Source of the DNA: Nitrospinota bacterium
GTDB taxonomy: Bacteria > Nitrospinota > Nitrospinia > Nitrospinales > VA-1
Assembly (NCBI GenBank): GCA_002731985.1
Contig: PCCT01000030.1
Span: 3,507 to 18,975, forward strand
Length of the DNA stretch: 15,469 nt
Direction of reading: 5' to 3'
This document shows, one piece after another, positions 1 to 6,280 of this stretch. The stretch's first letter is position 1. Each line of letters starts with the position of its first letter. The position numbers and the translations under genes are program-made. The notes under the pieces are model-generated. The model had not been told where the DNA came from, made no database searches, and saw only the letters and a list, made by a program, of their open reading frames with translations.

Positions 1-351
1 ACACCGCTTATTGACGTGGTGTTTCTCCTCCTTATATTTTTTATGGTGTCAACGGTGTTTGTAGATTTTAAACGCCAGATGGATATTTCCCTTCCTTCCT
101 CAAAGTCGTCCGTGCCGGACGAAGCTTCTCAGCCAATCGAACTTGAAGTAACGGTTGATAAACAGGTTTTCCTGAATGGGGAAAAAGTTCGTTTGCGAGA
201 CCTTGAACCGGTTCTGGCAAAGATAGACGTGGATAAAAAGAATGCAGCTATCATAAGAGCGGACAAGAACCTGCCTTATGGGGACGTGATCAAGATTATG
301 GGCTTGCTTCAAAGTGCCCAAATTCTTGATATTAGCGTAGCTGTAAAATAA
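1..351 (+). CDS. ExbD/TolR-family biopolymer transport protein, 3' part
   Basis: The gene runs in from the left edge in frame 1, and 116 residues are visible up to the TAA. The first visible residues, TPLIDVVFLLLIFFMVST, are the hallmark transmembrane segment of ExbD/TolR. Its single membrane Asp (visible residue 5) corresponds to the proton-pathway Asp of the family. After the helix comes a short linker and a periplasmic domain of about 80 residues ending in a predicted beta-strand (ILDISVAVK), as in ExbD. The family works with an ExbB/TolQ proton channel to energise TonB or Tol systems from the inner membrane. Only a short cytoplasmic N-terminus is probably missing. ExbB/TolQ would be expected upstream, outside the window. 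ExbD and TolR cannot be told apart from this fragment. Confidence 0.9.
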   Translation, partial: TPLIDVVFLLLIFFMVSTVFVDFKRQMDISLPSSKSSVPDEASQPIELEVTVDKQVFLNGEKVRLRDLEPVLAKIDVDKKNAAIIRADKNLPYGDVIKIMGLLQSAQILDISVAVK

Positions 352-357
352 ATTACT

Positions 358-663
358 TTAAATTTGTTTTCGTTGCGGGGTAGCCGGATGGCGACGGTCG
401 ATGATCCATTCGTTCAGCATATGGATTTCGTCAAAGCTTAATGTGTCGAACAGTGATTCCGGGTCACTGTGATCTTCATCGTTGATCATAACGCAATAGT
501 TTCTCTCAACATAGGCCGCTACATGTGCATTGAACTGTGGAAACCTGGAGAATAATTCAGAAAAAATTTCCTTTTGATACTCCAGGTTTTTGTTCTGAGG
601 CCTGTATTTAGAAAGACAGGGGGGCAGCTTGGTTTTGAAATCCGCTTTTATCAGTACTCCCAC
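358..663 (-). CDS. Unknown small soluble protein (101 aa, GTG start)
   Basis: I do not recognise this family. The frame is open from an ATG at 702, which would give 114 aa. That ATG has no ribosome-binding site, whereas a GTG at 663-661 is preceded by AAGGAG (676-671) with 7-nt spacing, so I chose the GTG, giving 101 aa. The product has no signal peptide or membrane span. It is basic near the N-terminus and acidic in the second half, with an Asp/Glu/His-rich stretch (NDEDHSDPESLFDTLSFDEI) before a basic end. It converges on the ExbD/TolR gene with 6 nt between the stops. A good ribosome-binding site and the convergent layout argue for a real gene, but no function can be assigned. Confidence 0.6.
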   Translation of the reverse strand: MGVLIKADFKTKLPPCLSKYRPQNKNLEYQKEIFSELFSRFPQFNAHVAAYVERNYCVMINDEDHSDPESLFDTLSFDEIHMLNEWIIDRRHPATPQRKQI

Positions 664-854
664 AATTCCTCTCCTTAACCTTGAGGGTCCGATAACAACC
701 ATTCTATCTTAAGCTTTCCCGTATGTATTTCATAAATGTGATATCAGCCTGGATATTATCTGGAAATAAATCATTTTCCTTCCTCAAATGTGTTGTTTTA
801 AAGAATGTGGTGGGTTTATGCTACTCTCGTAGAATCACAATATTTGCTACAATT

Positions 855-909
855 GTGACTTCCAGAGGATAGGTCAGTTGAATTTCAATTCTGAAACTTT
901 AGAAGTCAC
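855..909. repeat. Inverted repeat upstream of the M18 aminopeptidase gene
   Basis: GTGACTTC (855-862) and GAAGTCAC (902-909) are a perfect 8-bp inverted repeat with a 39-nt spacer, ending 21 nt before the aminopeptidase ATG. It could be a pair of operator half-sites or a leader hairpin, or be chance. The rest of the 228-291 nt stretch from 664 or 703 to 930 is AT-rich. It contains a TAGAAT hexamer (830-835) that could be a -10 element but lacks a convincing -35. Confidence 0.3.
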
Positions 910-930
910 GTTAAAAATCAGAGAACAACT

Positions 931-2322
931 ATGAAAAAAATTGAAAATTCTTATCTTAAAAGGAGTCAGTCACTGCTTGAATTGATCGACAAGTCGCCGA
1001 CTCCTTTTCATGCGGTTGAGGAATTTAAGCATCAATTGAAAAACGGAGGATATGTTGAGTTGATGGAGCAGGACTCATGGGACCTTTCTCCCGGTGGAAA
1101 ATATTTTGTGATCCGAAATGGATCGTCACTGATAGCATTTTGCGTTGGATCAATAATGCCAGATGAGTCTGGATTTAAAATCATCGGGGCGCACACGGAT
1201 AGTCCGAACCTGCGCCTGAAACCCAACCCATCCTATGTAAAAAATGGTTATATTCAATTAGGGGTAGAAGTGTATGGTGGAGCGCTGTTAACGACCTGGA
1301 CCGACAGGGACCTGTCACTGGCAGGGAGAGTGGTATTGAAAGAAGCCTCTAAGAAGGCCCGAAAGAGTAGTCGCGTTAAACAGAAATCCCTGTCTTCAGA
1401 GGGGTACGGTTGCGCGTCTCGACTGGTAAAGTTTGATCGTCCTTTACTGAGAATTCCCCAGTTGGCTATTCATTTAAATCGATCGGTAAACGAAAAAGGA
1501 TTGGTGCTTAATCCGCAGAATCACCTGCCTCCTGTTTTTGCTTTGTCGGATGGGAAAATTAAATCAAAAAAAATGTTAGAAGAATTGGTCGCCGGGGAGT
1601 TGAACTGCGATCCCACTGATATTCTTGGTATGGAATTGCAACTGTTCGATTTGCAGAAAGGAACACTGGCAGGAGTCAACAACGAATTTGTGTTTGCTTC
1701 ACGTTTGGACAATCTTGCATCCTGCCATGCCGCCATGTCTGCATTGCTGGAGTCACCCCGCAAGGATTCGGCAACACGTGTTCTGGTGTTTTATGATAAT
1801 GAGGAAGTGGGAAGTGATACCGCGCAGGGAGGGGGGTCGCCATTTCTTAAGGGTGTGCTGGAGCGTATATCCGCAGGAGGCAGTAAACCAAGGGAGGCGT
1901 TCATGAGAGGGATTGCCCGGTCATTATTTGTTTCCGCAGACATGGCACACGCCATTCATCCAAACTATTCCGAAGTGCACGATGCCAATCATTTACCGAT
2001 GATAAACTCAGGACCTGTCATTAAGAGCAACGCAGGACAAAAATATGCGACCGAAGGTGTGTCGGCATCGCAGTTCGAACAATTTTGCGAAAAAGCAAAA
2101 GTCCCCGTTCAGAAGTTTGCGATACGGTCGGACATGCGGTGTGGAAGCACAATAGGGCCGATCACCGCCGCGAACCTTGGTATTCGCACTGTAGATGTTG
2201 GTAGTCCCATGCTTTCGATGCATTCAATCCGCGAAATGGCTGGTTCAAAGGATCAGGAAAATCTCATTCGTGTATTTAAGGAATTTTACAAACCGGAGCA
2301 GTTTTTTACGAAGCGGTGTTGA
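931..2322 (+). CDS. M18 family zinc aminopeptidase (aspartyl aminopeptidase type)
   Basis: This is a cytosolic dinuclear-zinc exopeptidase that removes N-terminal residues, typically acidic ones, from peptides. All M18 metal and catalytic motifs are present in order: GAHTDSPNLRLKP (His88), SRLDN (Asp260, bridging ligand), DNEEVGS (Glu291/Glu292, general base and ligand), ADMAHAIHPNY (Asp337), the GSTIGPI segment and SMHSIREM (His431). At 463 aa it is a normal to slightly long M18 enzyme. Residues around 140-160 form a Lys/Ser-rich loop. There is no signal peptide. The ATG at 931 is preceded by only a weak purine-rich site (AGAGAA). The TGA ends at 2322, and the opposing TPR gene's stop begins at the next base. 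Bacterial relatives are named apeA/apeB or pepC-like; I cannot choose between them. Confidence 0.95.
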   Translation: MKKIENSYLKRSQSLLELIDKSPTPFHAVEEFKHQLKNGGYVELMEQDSWDLSPGGKYFVIRNGSSLIAFCVGSIMPDESGFKIIGAHTDSPNLRLKPNPSYVKNGYIQLGVEVYGGALLTTWTDRDLSLAGRVVLKEASKKARKSSRVKQKSLSSEGYGCASRLVKFDRPLLRIPQLAIHLNRSVNEKGLVLNPQNHLPPVFALSDGKIKSKKMLEELVAGELNCDPTDILGMELQLFDLQKGTLAGVNNEFVFASRLDNLASCHAAMSALLESPRKDSATRVLVFYDNEEVGSDTAQGGGSPFLKGVLERISAGGSKPREAFMRGIARSLFVSADMAHAIHPNYSEVHDANHLPMINSGPVIKSNAGQKYATEGVSASQFEQFCEKAKVPVQKFAIRSDMRCGSTIGPITAANLGIRTVDVGSPMLSMHSIREMAGSKDQENLIRVFKEFYKPEQFFTKRC

Positions 2323-2919
2323 TTAGTTGGGAGGAATTTCCACCTGATAACCGAACCGGATCATAGCCTCATTTAAAACCTTGCGTGTTGCATCTGCGGC
2401 TTCAGGTTGATTTTTTGATTCAAACAAATCTACAGCTCTCCTCAAGTTGACGATCACGAGAAGTTTGAATGGCGGTTTTTTCTTAATATTGTAGTAGGCC
2501 CATCCGAGGTTGCCGTGTGCTTCGGCGTCATCGCGTCGCCGGTGAACAACAACGTTTAACTGAGCGATAGCATCTTCCCAGCGTTCGAGGTGGTTGTAGA
2601 CATTTCCTAGTCCGTAACGAGCGTCCAGATTTCCGGGTTCCAGTTCAACGGCTCTTTCAAGCGCAGACGCGGCTTCGCCTAGTCGGTTCAGGTTTTTGTA
2701 GGCGAGGGCAAGGTTAAGATGAGCGACTGTTGCGTTTGGGTTATTTTCAATAGACCTTTTGTAAGCGTCAACCGCCTGTTCAAACCGGCCCTGACGACTG
2801 AGCTCATTCCCCTTCATAAACAAATCCTCTGCTTTATCCTGAGCCCAAGTGTCAGGCACAAATCCCAATAGAATTACCAACATGGATACCGCGAGGATAA
2901 ATGTATTATTTCGGTTCAT
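2323..2919 (-). CDS. Exported TPR-repeat protein
   Basis: The product is a 198-aa tetratricopeptide protein with an N-terminal signal peptide. The frame is open to 3066, but that extension overlaps the upstream ABC gene and lacks a signal. The ATG at 2919 follows CGAGAG and begins MNRNNTFILAV, a basic N-region plus hydrophobic core ending at TWAQ (about residue 26), so I use it. Three canonical TPRs follow at about 28-61, 62-95 and 96-129, with the usual W/L-G-Y-A-P spacing. A fourth, diverged repeat after 130 carries an unusual basic-hydrophobic insertion (KKKPPFKLLVIVNLRR). TPRs are protein-protein scaffolds, so the likely role is in a periplasmic or envelope complex, with partner unknown. 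It lies 76 nt downstream of the ABC gene on the same strand and may be the last gene of that operon. Confidence 0.85.
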   Translation of the reverse strand: MNRNNTFILAVSMLVILLGFVPDTWAQDKAEDLFMKGNELSRQGRFEQAVDAYKRSIENNPNATVAHLNLALAYKNLNRLGEAASALERAVELEPGNLDARYGLGNVYNHLERWEDAIAQLNVVVHRRRDDAEAHGNLGWAYYNIKKKPPFKLLVIVNLRRAVDLFESKNQPEAADATRKVLNEAMIRFGYQVEIPPN

Positions 2920-2995
2920 AGTTACTCTCGTTTCTGGAAATCGGTTTAATTGAATTGTACCGTATTTACTTAGAAGGTGGCAAGAAAGAGGATGC

Positions 2996-3811
2996 TCAGT
3001 CTGGACGTTTAATAGAACGCCTTGTTTTATTCGGACGGCTTTCAGTGATCCAGTAGCGGCCTGCATTTTTTTTCAATTTTATATGGCAGTCGAAAGCGTC
3101 AGATAATTTGGGCCCTGTCAGCATTTCCCCTTTTTCCCCTTGTGAAAATACAGCCCCGTTTTTTAAATATAGAACATGAGTCGTTAAGGGAAGAATTTCG
3201 TCAATGTGGTGGGTTACATGGATCAACTGAGTTTTCGTTTTTGCCAGCTTTTCCAGAGTTTGCAGAAAACGCTCTCGAGTGGGAATATCCAGGCCGGAAC
3301 AAGGTTCATCCAGAATCAGCAGGTCAGGGCGGTTCACCAGAGCCCTTGCGAGGAGAAGTCGTCTGGCTTCTCCGTAAGAGATGCGTCCGATAGGTTCATC
3401 ACTCAAATTGTGGATGCCTAGAAAATCCATCCAGTCACGGGCTGTTTTTTTCTGATCCTGATGGGCTCTTCTGTATAGCCCGATAGAAGAAAAGAAACCA
3501 GACACCACCACATCCAGACCCAGCGTGCCGGGTGCGTATTTTTCCTGATAATCCGCCGAGACGAAGCCGATTCGTTTTCGGGCATCGATAAGGGGGCCGT
3601 GTTCCTCGTTCCCAAACCACCTGACCTCTCCGCCGTCAATCGGAATCAACTCCCCGAAGATGAGTTTCATGAAGGAGGTTTTCCCAGCCCCGTTGACCCC
3701 AACGACCGCCCAGTTTTCTTTGCGCTTCATGGTCCAGTTGATGTTGTTGAGAACCTGCTTGTCGTTCAGGAAAACATCTGCTTTGCGAATGCGAATCAGC
3801 CAATTTTTCAT
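2996..3811 (-). CDS. ABC-type ATPase, ModF/PhrA-like orphan ATP-binding protein
   Basis: A single 271-aa ABC nucleotide-binding domain with Walker A GVNGAGKTS (38-46), Q-loop Gln89, a variant signature ISYGEAR (144-150, usual consensus LSGGQ), Walker B LLILDEP (164-170) and switch His201 in THH. The overall style (NWAVVGVNGAGKTS, YGEARRLLLARAL) resembles the ModF/PhrA/YlmA group of soluble ABC ATPases more than importer subunits. No permease or binding protein is encoded nearby, so transport cannot be assumed. The start ATG is preceded by GGAG at about 6-nt spacing. The gene begins 14 nt after the histidine phosphatase stop, which implies cotranscription. The C-terminal 25 residues are very basic (NKTRRSIKRPD) and could contact nucleic acid or ribosome, which is inference. 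Confidence 0.85.
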   Translation of the reverse strand: MKNWLIRIRKADVFLNDKQVLNNINWTMKRKENWAVVGVNGAGKTSFMKLIFGELIPIDGGEVRWFGNEEHGPLIDARKRIGFVSADYQEKYAPGTLGLDVVVSGFFSSIGLYRRAHQDQKKTARDWMDFLGIHNLSDEPIGRISYGEARRLLLARALVNRPDLLILDEPCSGLDIPTRERFLQTLEKLAKTKTQLIHVTHHIDEILPLTTHVLYLKNGAVFSQGEKGEMLTGPKLSDAFDCHIKLKKNAGRYWITESRPNKTRRSIKRPD

Positions 3812-3825
3812 AACGGCTCCGTCTT

Positions 3826-4488
3826 TTATTGAATCGACATCTTTTTATCAGGAGAGTCTGGTGGATGGATATTAACATGAGAGCCGCTCATCAGTTCAAC
3901 CACTGGGTCTCCTCCTTCGTAGTACTGAATGATATTTACCGACGCGTAGTGCTGGTTGATGCGAAACAGGTTTTTTATCGGGACTTCCAGGACGTGAGCG
4001 AGGATCGTGCGGATCACTCCACCGTGACAAAGTATGATGATGCTGTCATGAGGATGCATGGAAATAATTTCATTAAACTTAGGGATCACCCTGTCCCTGA
4101 GTTGGAAAAAGGATTCTCCCCCTTCAACGTGAAATTGTTCTATATTATCGAGTCTTTCCTTGAGCTTGTCTGGGTACTTGCGATTGACTTCAGCAACGCT
4201 CAATCCTTCCCAGTCACCGAAGGCCAGTTCGCGTAATTCTTCACAGGGGGTATGCTTCAGGTCGTGTTCAACCGCCACGTATTGTGCTCCAATCTGGGTT
4301 CGTTTCAGATCGCTACTGTAGATAGCTTTGATCGGCAGGTTTTTTAGAGCTTCGGCGATTCGGCGGCTTTGTGCTTTTCCCTGATCTGAGAGGTCGACAT
4401 CGAAATGTCCATTGAAGCAGACTTCACCGGCATTGGCTGTTTCACCGTGTCGTATGAGGTAAATGCGGCAGGCTGTTTTGCCATTCAT
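3826..4488 (-). CDS. Histidine phosphatase (phosphoglycerate mutase-like superfamily)
   Basis: A 220-aa cytosolic branch-1 histidine phosphatase. The catalytic core is visible: LIRHGET with phospho-acceptor His14 and Arg13, the YSSDLKRT phosphate pocket (Arg63), LRELAFGDWEG with acid/base Glu87, and ILCHGGVIR with His155. Such enzymes (CobC, GpmB, PhoE types) hydrolyse phosphate from small molecules; the substrate cannot be read from sequence. True cofactor-dependent glycolytic mutases are longer, so a phosphatase is more likely. No strong ribosome-binding site precedes the ATG at 4488. The ABC ATPase gene follows after 14 nt. The upstream hairpin at 4542-4574 means its promoter must lie in the roughly 50 nt between hairpin and ATG, unless there is read-through. 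Confidence 0.9.
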   Translation of the reverse strand: MNGKTACRIYLIRHGETANAGEVCFNGHFDVDLSDQGKAQSRRIAEALKNLPIKAIYSSDLKRTQIGAQYVAVEHDLKHTPCEELRELAFGDWEGLSVAEVNRKYPDKLKERLDNIEQFHVEGGESFFQLRDRVIPKFNEIISMHPHDSIIILCHGGVIRTILAHVLEVPIKNLFRINQHYASVNIIQYYEGGDPVVELMSGSHVNIHPPDSPDKKMSIQ

Positions 4489-4541
4489 GGTTGTTTATAC
4501 CAGAGTACTTGAGGCTGGACTGTGAGTAACTTGTGGCAAAA

Positions 4542-4574
4542 AAAAATGGCAAGCTACGAGAGCTTGCCATTTTT
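4542..4574. terminator. Strong bidirectional Rho-independent terminator
   Basis: AAAAATGGCAAGCT (4542-4555) and AGCTTGCCATTTTT (4561-4574) form a perfect 14-bp stem with loop ACGAG. The outer A/T pairs provide a U-tract on both strands. On the minus strand it ends the microprotein transcript (stop at 4597) just before the histidine phosphatase gene. Confidence 0.9.
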
Positions 4575-4596
4575 AGTAAGACTTTTTCGTCAGTGA

Positions 4597-4767
4597 TTAG
4601 TGACCACCACCACCGCCACCACCGGAAGACCAGAGATAGAAGAAATCCAAGCCTTGAACCTTCATGAGGCCCCAGTTGATGAAGAAGTAGTAGAAACCCA
4701 TTACGATAAACGCAATGATGAACCACGTGATGGACTTAACGGTTATGAATTGTCTTTGTTCTTCCAT
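4597..4767 (-). CDS. 56-aa single-span membrane protein with Gly7-His tail
   Basis: I do not recognise the family. The longer open frame to 4875 overlaps the 34-aa gene and is hydrophilic. The ATG at 4767 (MEEQRQFITVKS) follows a purine-rich AAGGGGGAA site and gives a sensible protein. It has a charged N-terminus (1-11), one strong aromatic-rich transmembrane helix (about 12-32, FIIAFIVMGFYYFFIN), an amphipathic stretch (WGLMKVQGLDFFYLW) and a tail of two Ser, seven Gly and a final His. Its size and composition match accessory subunits of respiratory complexes, but this is inference. It follows the 34-aa gene by 58 nt and precedes a strong terminator by 22 nt, so the two probably form a short operon. 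Confidence 0.75.
   Translation of the reverse strand: MEEQRQFITVKSITWFIIAFIVMGFYYFFINWGLMKVQGLDFFYLWSSGGGGGGGH
4603..4623. repeat. Trinucleotide repeat (ACC)4-GCC-(ACC)2
   Basis: Seven near-identical triplets, read as seven Gly codons (GGT/GGC) on the minus strand, form the tail of the 56-aa membrane protein. Perfect triplet tracts like this can change copy number by slippage without breaking the frame. Confidence 0.8.
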
Positions 4768-4825
4768 TGCTAAAAAATTCCCCCTTTTGGATTTATCAAA
4801 TCGAGTTGATTTGAGCCGTCTTCGT

Positions 4826-4930
4826 TTATCGCCAGACTGAGGCGAACCAGTAAAAGAACCATAAACAAAATACAATAGTTCCCATGTAAATCCATGGACC
4901 GGCTTTTTCCTTAAGTTTTTCTATATCCAT
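4826..4930 (-). CDS. 34-aa single-span membrane microprotein
   Basis: A short frame from ATG (4930) to TAA (4826). The protein starts MDIEKLKEKAGPW, then has one aromatic-rich transmembrane helix (about 13-31, IYMGTIVFCLWFFYWF) and ends SVWR. It has charged ends, a single span, five Trp/Tyr in the helix region and a ribosome-binding site AGGGG at 8-nt spacing. This is the profile of a real small respiratory or membrane-complex subunit (compare CcoQ-, CydX- or KdpF-type peptides in size only). It is the first gene of a two-gene minus-strand unit with the 56-aa protein and is divergent from the 35-aa gene across 122 nt. The family is unknown to me. Confidence 0.7.
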   Translation of the reverse strand: MDIEKLKEKAGPWIYMGTIVFCLWFFYWFASVWR

Positions 4931-4978
4931 TGAAGGCGCCCCTGAAATAAAAGTTTGAAAGATTGAAACAGTTTATTC

Positions 4979-5006
4979 TTGACAGTTATAAATTCTGAAT
5001 GTTAAT
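4979..5006 (+). promoter_or_regulatory. Candidate sigma-70 promoter for the 35-aa gene
   Basis: A perfect -35 box TTGACA (4979-4984) is followed after 16 nt by GTTAAT (5001-5006), matching the -10 consensus at four of six positions. Transcription would start near 5013, about 40 nt before the ATG at 5053. It lies in the AT-rich 122-nt region between the divergent microprotein genes. Confidence 0.45.
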
Positions 5007-5018
5007 TTCAGTTTCAGT

Positions 5019-5030
5019 GTTTAATTAAAC
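5019..5030. promoter_or_regulatory. 12-bp palindrome, operator candidate
   Basis: GTTTAATTAAAC is a perfect 12-bp palindrome just downstream of the predicted start point and 12 nt upstream of the ribosome-binding site of the 35-aa gene. A repressor bound here could block transcription of this gene and perhaps affect the divergent one. Two TTTCAG direct copies (5006-5011, 5012-5017) sit immediately upstream. Confidence 0.3.
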
Positions 5031-5052
5031 CCAATTTTCCCAAGGAAACAGC

Positions 5053-5160
5053 ATGCCCAGTAAAAACGGAAAAATTTTTGATACCATTGTTTATATCGGT
5101 CTCGGAGTCAACGGACTCACCGCCGTGTACTTGTTCCTCATGTACTTTGAGATCATTTAA
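5053..5160 (+). CDS. 35-aa single-span membrane microprotein
   Basis: A short frame from ATG (5053) to TAA (5160) with a good ribosome-binding site: AAGGA at 5042-5046, spacing 6 nt. The product starts MPSKNGKIFD and is then one continuous hydrophobic helix (about 11-35, TIVYIGLGVNGLTAVYLFLM then YFEII). The positively charged N-terminus predicts N-in topology. It is divergent from the 34/56-aa unit and has a -35-like TTGACA upstream. The family is not recognised. Size and aromatic content again suggest an accessory subunit of a larger membrane complex, which is inference. Confidence 0.7.
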   Translation: MPSKNGKIFDTIVYIGLGVNGLTAVYLFLMYFEII

Positions 5161-5178
5161 CCGGGGAACTTTACCATA

Positions 5179-5217
5179 GGATTTTGAAGGGTGTCAAGAG
5201 GAAAACCCTCAAAATTC
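5179..5217. terminator. Hairpin between convergent genes, possible terminator
   Basis: GGATTTTGAAGGGT (5179-5192) pairs with ACCCTCAAAATTC (5205-5217), with one bulged A and one G-T pair, closing a 12-nt loop. It lies 18 nt after the 35-aa gene and 73 nt beyond the stop of the opposing DUF420 gene. There is no run of T after it on either strand, so it is a weak terminator candidate and could also be an mRNA-stabilising hairpin. Confidence 0.4.
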
Positions 5218-5290
5218 AGATAATTTGTAGTCTCCCATAGCCCTTGTTTTTAAAGGTTTTTTCATTCCACTGGGAAAAGCCCTCCCCCTG

Positions 5291-6001
5291 TCAGGCCTTG
5301 GGATAGATCACATACAGCATGAGGTAGGTGAGGGTGCTCGTTGCCAGAATCATGGCAAAAATGACCATAGTGGTCCGTCCCAGCAACCTGTGCCGCCGGG
5401 CCCCGTCTGGCAGTGCTTTTTCGATTATTCTTTCCAAATAGATCACGAGAGCGATGACACCAAAAATCAGTGCCCAGGCCAGGCCTGCCGCAAATGATTT
5501 ATGGCGTACAAAGGTGAGTATAAGCTGATTCACGGCCCAAAGACCCGCCAGGGTCATCATGACCGATTTAAAGGACTTGGGATTAATCTTCAACTCTCTG
5601 CTTTGCAGCCGGTATTCCCCATCGACTTTGTCGCAGGCACGGAATCCTTGAAATATCATATAGACTGCCAGAATGAGGCCTAGGCATACCAGGATCAGAT
5701 GTGTGGTCAGAATGGGTATGAATACATTGTCGTAGGTTTCTTGAGGTCCGCCGAAGCCTTCTATTCCTTCCAGAGCCAACACGCCCAACTGCCGGGCATA
5801 GTAGTAGCCGATGAAGTAGACCAGCATTGAAATCATGGATGCGAAGATCAACTTATGATGCTGTGTGCCGCGTGCTTTTTTGGCCAGTCTCCAGGCGTAT
5901 AGAAACATGACGGTAAAGACGACAGCGAGCAGGTAGCTGAGGTCGGCACCGAAGGTACCGTGAGCGGCTAGAAAACCAGGCTTTGCCAGTAATTCTTTCA
6001 T
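5291..6001 (-). CDS. DUF420-family multi-span membrane protein, enlarged
   Basis: A 236-aa integral membrane protein with about six helices (roughly 20-40, 51-71, 94-117, 146-163, 171-189, 209-231). It keeps the DUF420 (CtaM/YozB-like) hallmarks: a His pair followed by helix 2 (TQHHKLIF, His48/49), a following tyrosine-rich span (FIGYYYAR), a FGG turn, ILTTHLIL (His101), and near the C-terminus RHRLLGR (His204) with a last helix ending YLMLYVIY. Usual DUF420 proteins are about 130-190 aa. Here roughly 75 extra residues (about 121-195), including two helices, separate the third helix from the last His motif. DUF420 members are associated with haem-copper oxidase assembly. The first frame codon is a TTG at 6028 next to a stop; the ATG at 6001 is preferred, though neither has a clear ribosome-binding site. 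Confidence 0.75.
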   Translation of the reverse strand: MKELLAKPGFLAAHGTFGADLSYLLAVVFTVMFLYAWRLAKKARGTQHHKLIFASMISMLVYFIGYYYARQLGVLALEGIEGFGGPQETYDNVFIPILTTHLILVCLGLILAVYMIFQGFRACDKVDGEYRLQSRELKINPKSFKSVMMTLAGLWAVNQLILTFVRHKSFAAGLAWALIFGVIALVIYLERIIEKALPDGARRHRLLGRTTMVIFAMILATSTLTYLMLYVIYPKA

Positions 6002-6097
6002 AGGCAGATTTTTTTTTGCGGCAGGCAATTAACGGGAACGGAAAACCGGAGGTGCCTCTTTATTGAGGTACAGCCAAAGAGCGGATGAGCCCTTCGG

Positions 6098-6274
6098 TTA
6101 TTGTTTTCTACCCAGAAGCCAGGTTCCACCGTAAAACTCGACCGCCCCTGCGATTGACAGGTAAAGAAGGGGTTCCATTTTCCACTGGCCGAAAAAAAGC
6201 AACACCACTAGGGTTATTGTGGCAAGCCCCAGTAGCTGAAGTGATCGTCCCAGGTAATAGGCAAACGGATTCAT
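6098..6274 (-). CDS. 58-aa two-span membrane protein
   Basis: A short frame from ATG (6274) to TAA (6098), starting 6 nt after the stop of the 194-aa gene, so it is almost certainly co-translated with it. The product starts MNPFAYYLGRSLQL and has two hydrophobic helices (about 12-28 and 34-54) joined by a short polar turn (GQWKMEP), ending LLGRKQ. No family is recognised. It lies between the unknown 194-aa gene and the DUF420 gene (96 nt before the latter's ATG), on the same strand. The 96-nt gap at 6002-6097 has no clear promoter. Confidence 0.7.
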   Translation of the reverse strand: MNPFAYYLGRSLQLLGLATITLVVLLFFGQWKMEPLLYLSIAGAVEFYGGTWLLGRKQ

Positions 6275-6280
6275 GGGTAA

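Noticed and set aside
2920..3066. N-terminal extension of the TPR protein
   Set aside because: It overlaps the end of the ABC gene, and the ATG at 2919 has a ribosome-binding site and begins a clear signal peptide.
3829..4236. 135-aa plus-strand frame opposite the histidine phosphatase
   Set aside because: The minus strand encodes all catalytic motifs of the phosphatase here, so the plus-strand frame is a shadow.
4768..4875. N-terminal extension of the 56-aa membrane protein
   Set aside because: It overlaps the 34-aa gene in another frame and reads as a basic, low-quality sequence; the ATG at 4767 has its own purine-rich site.
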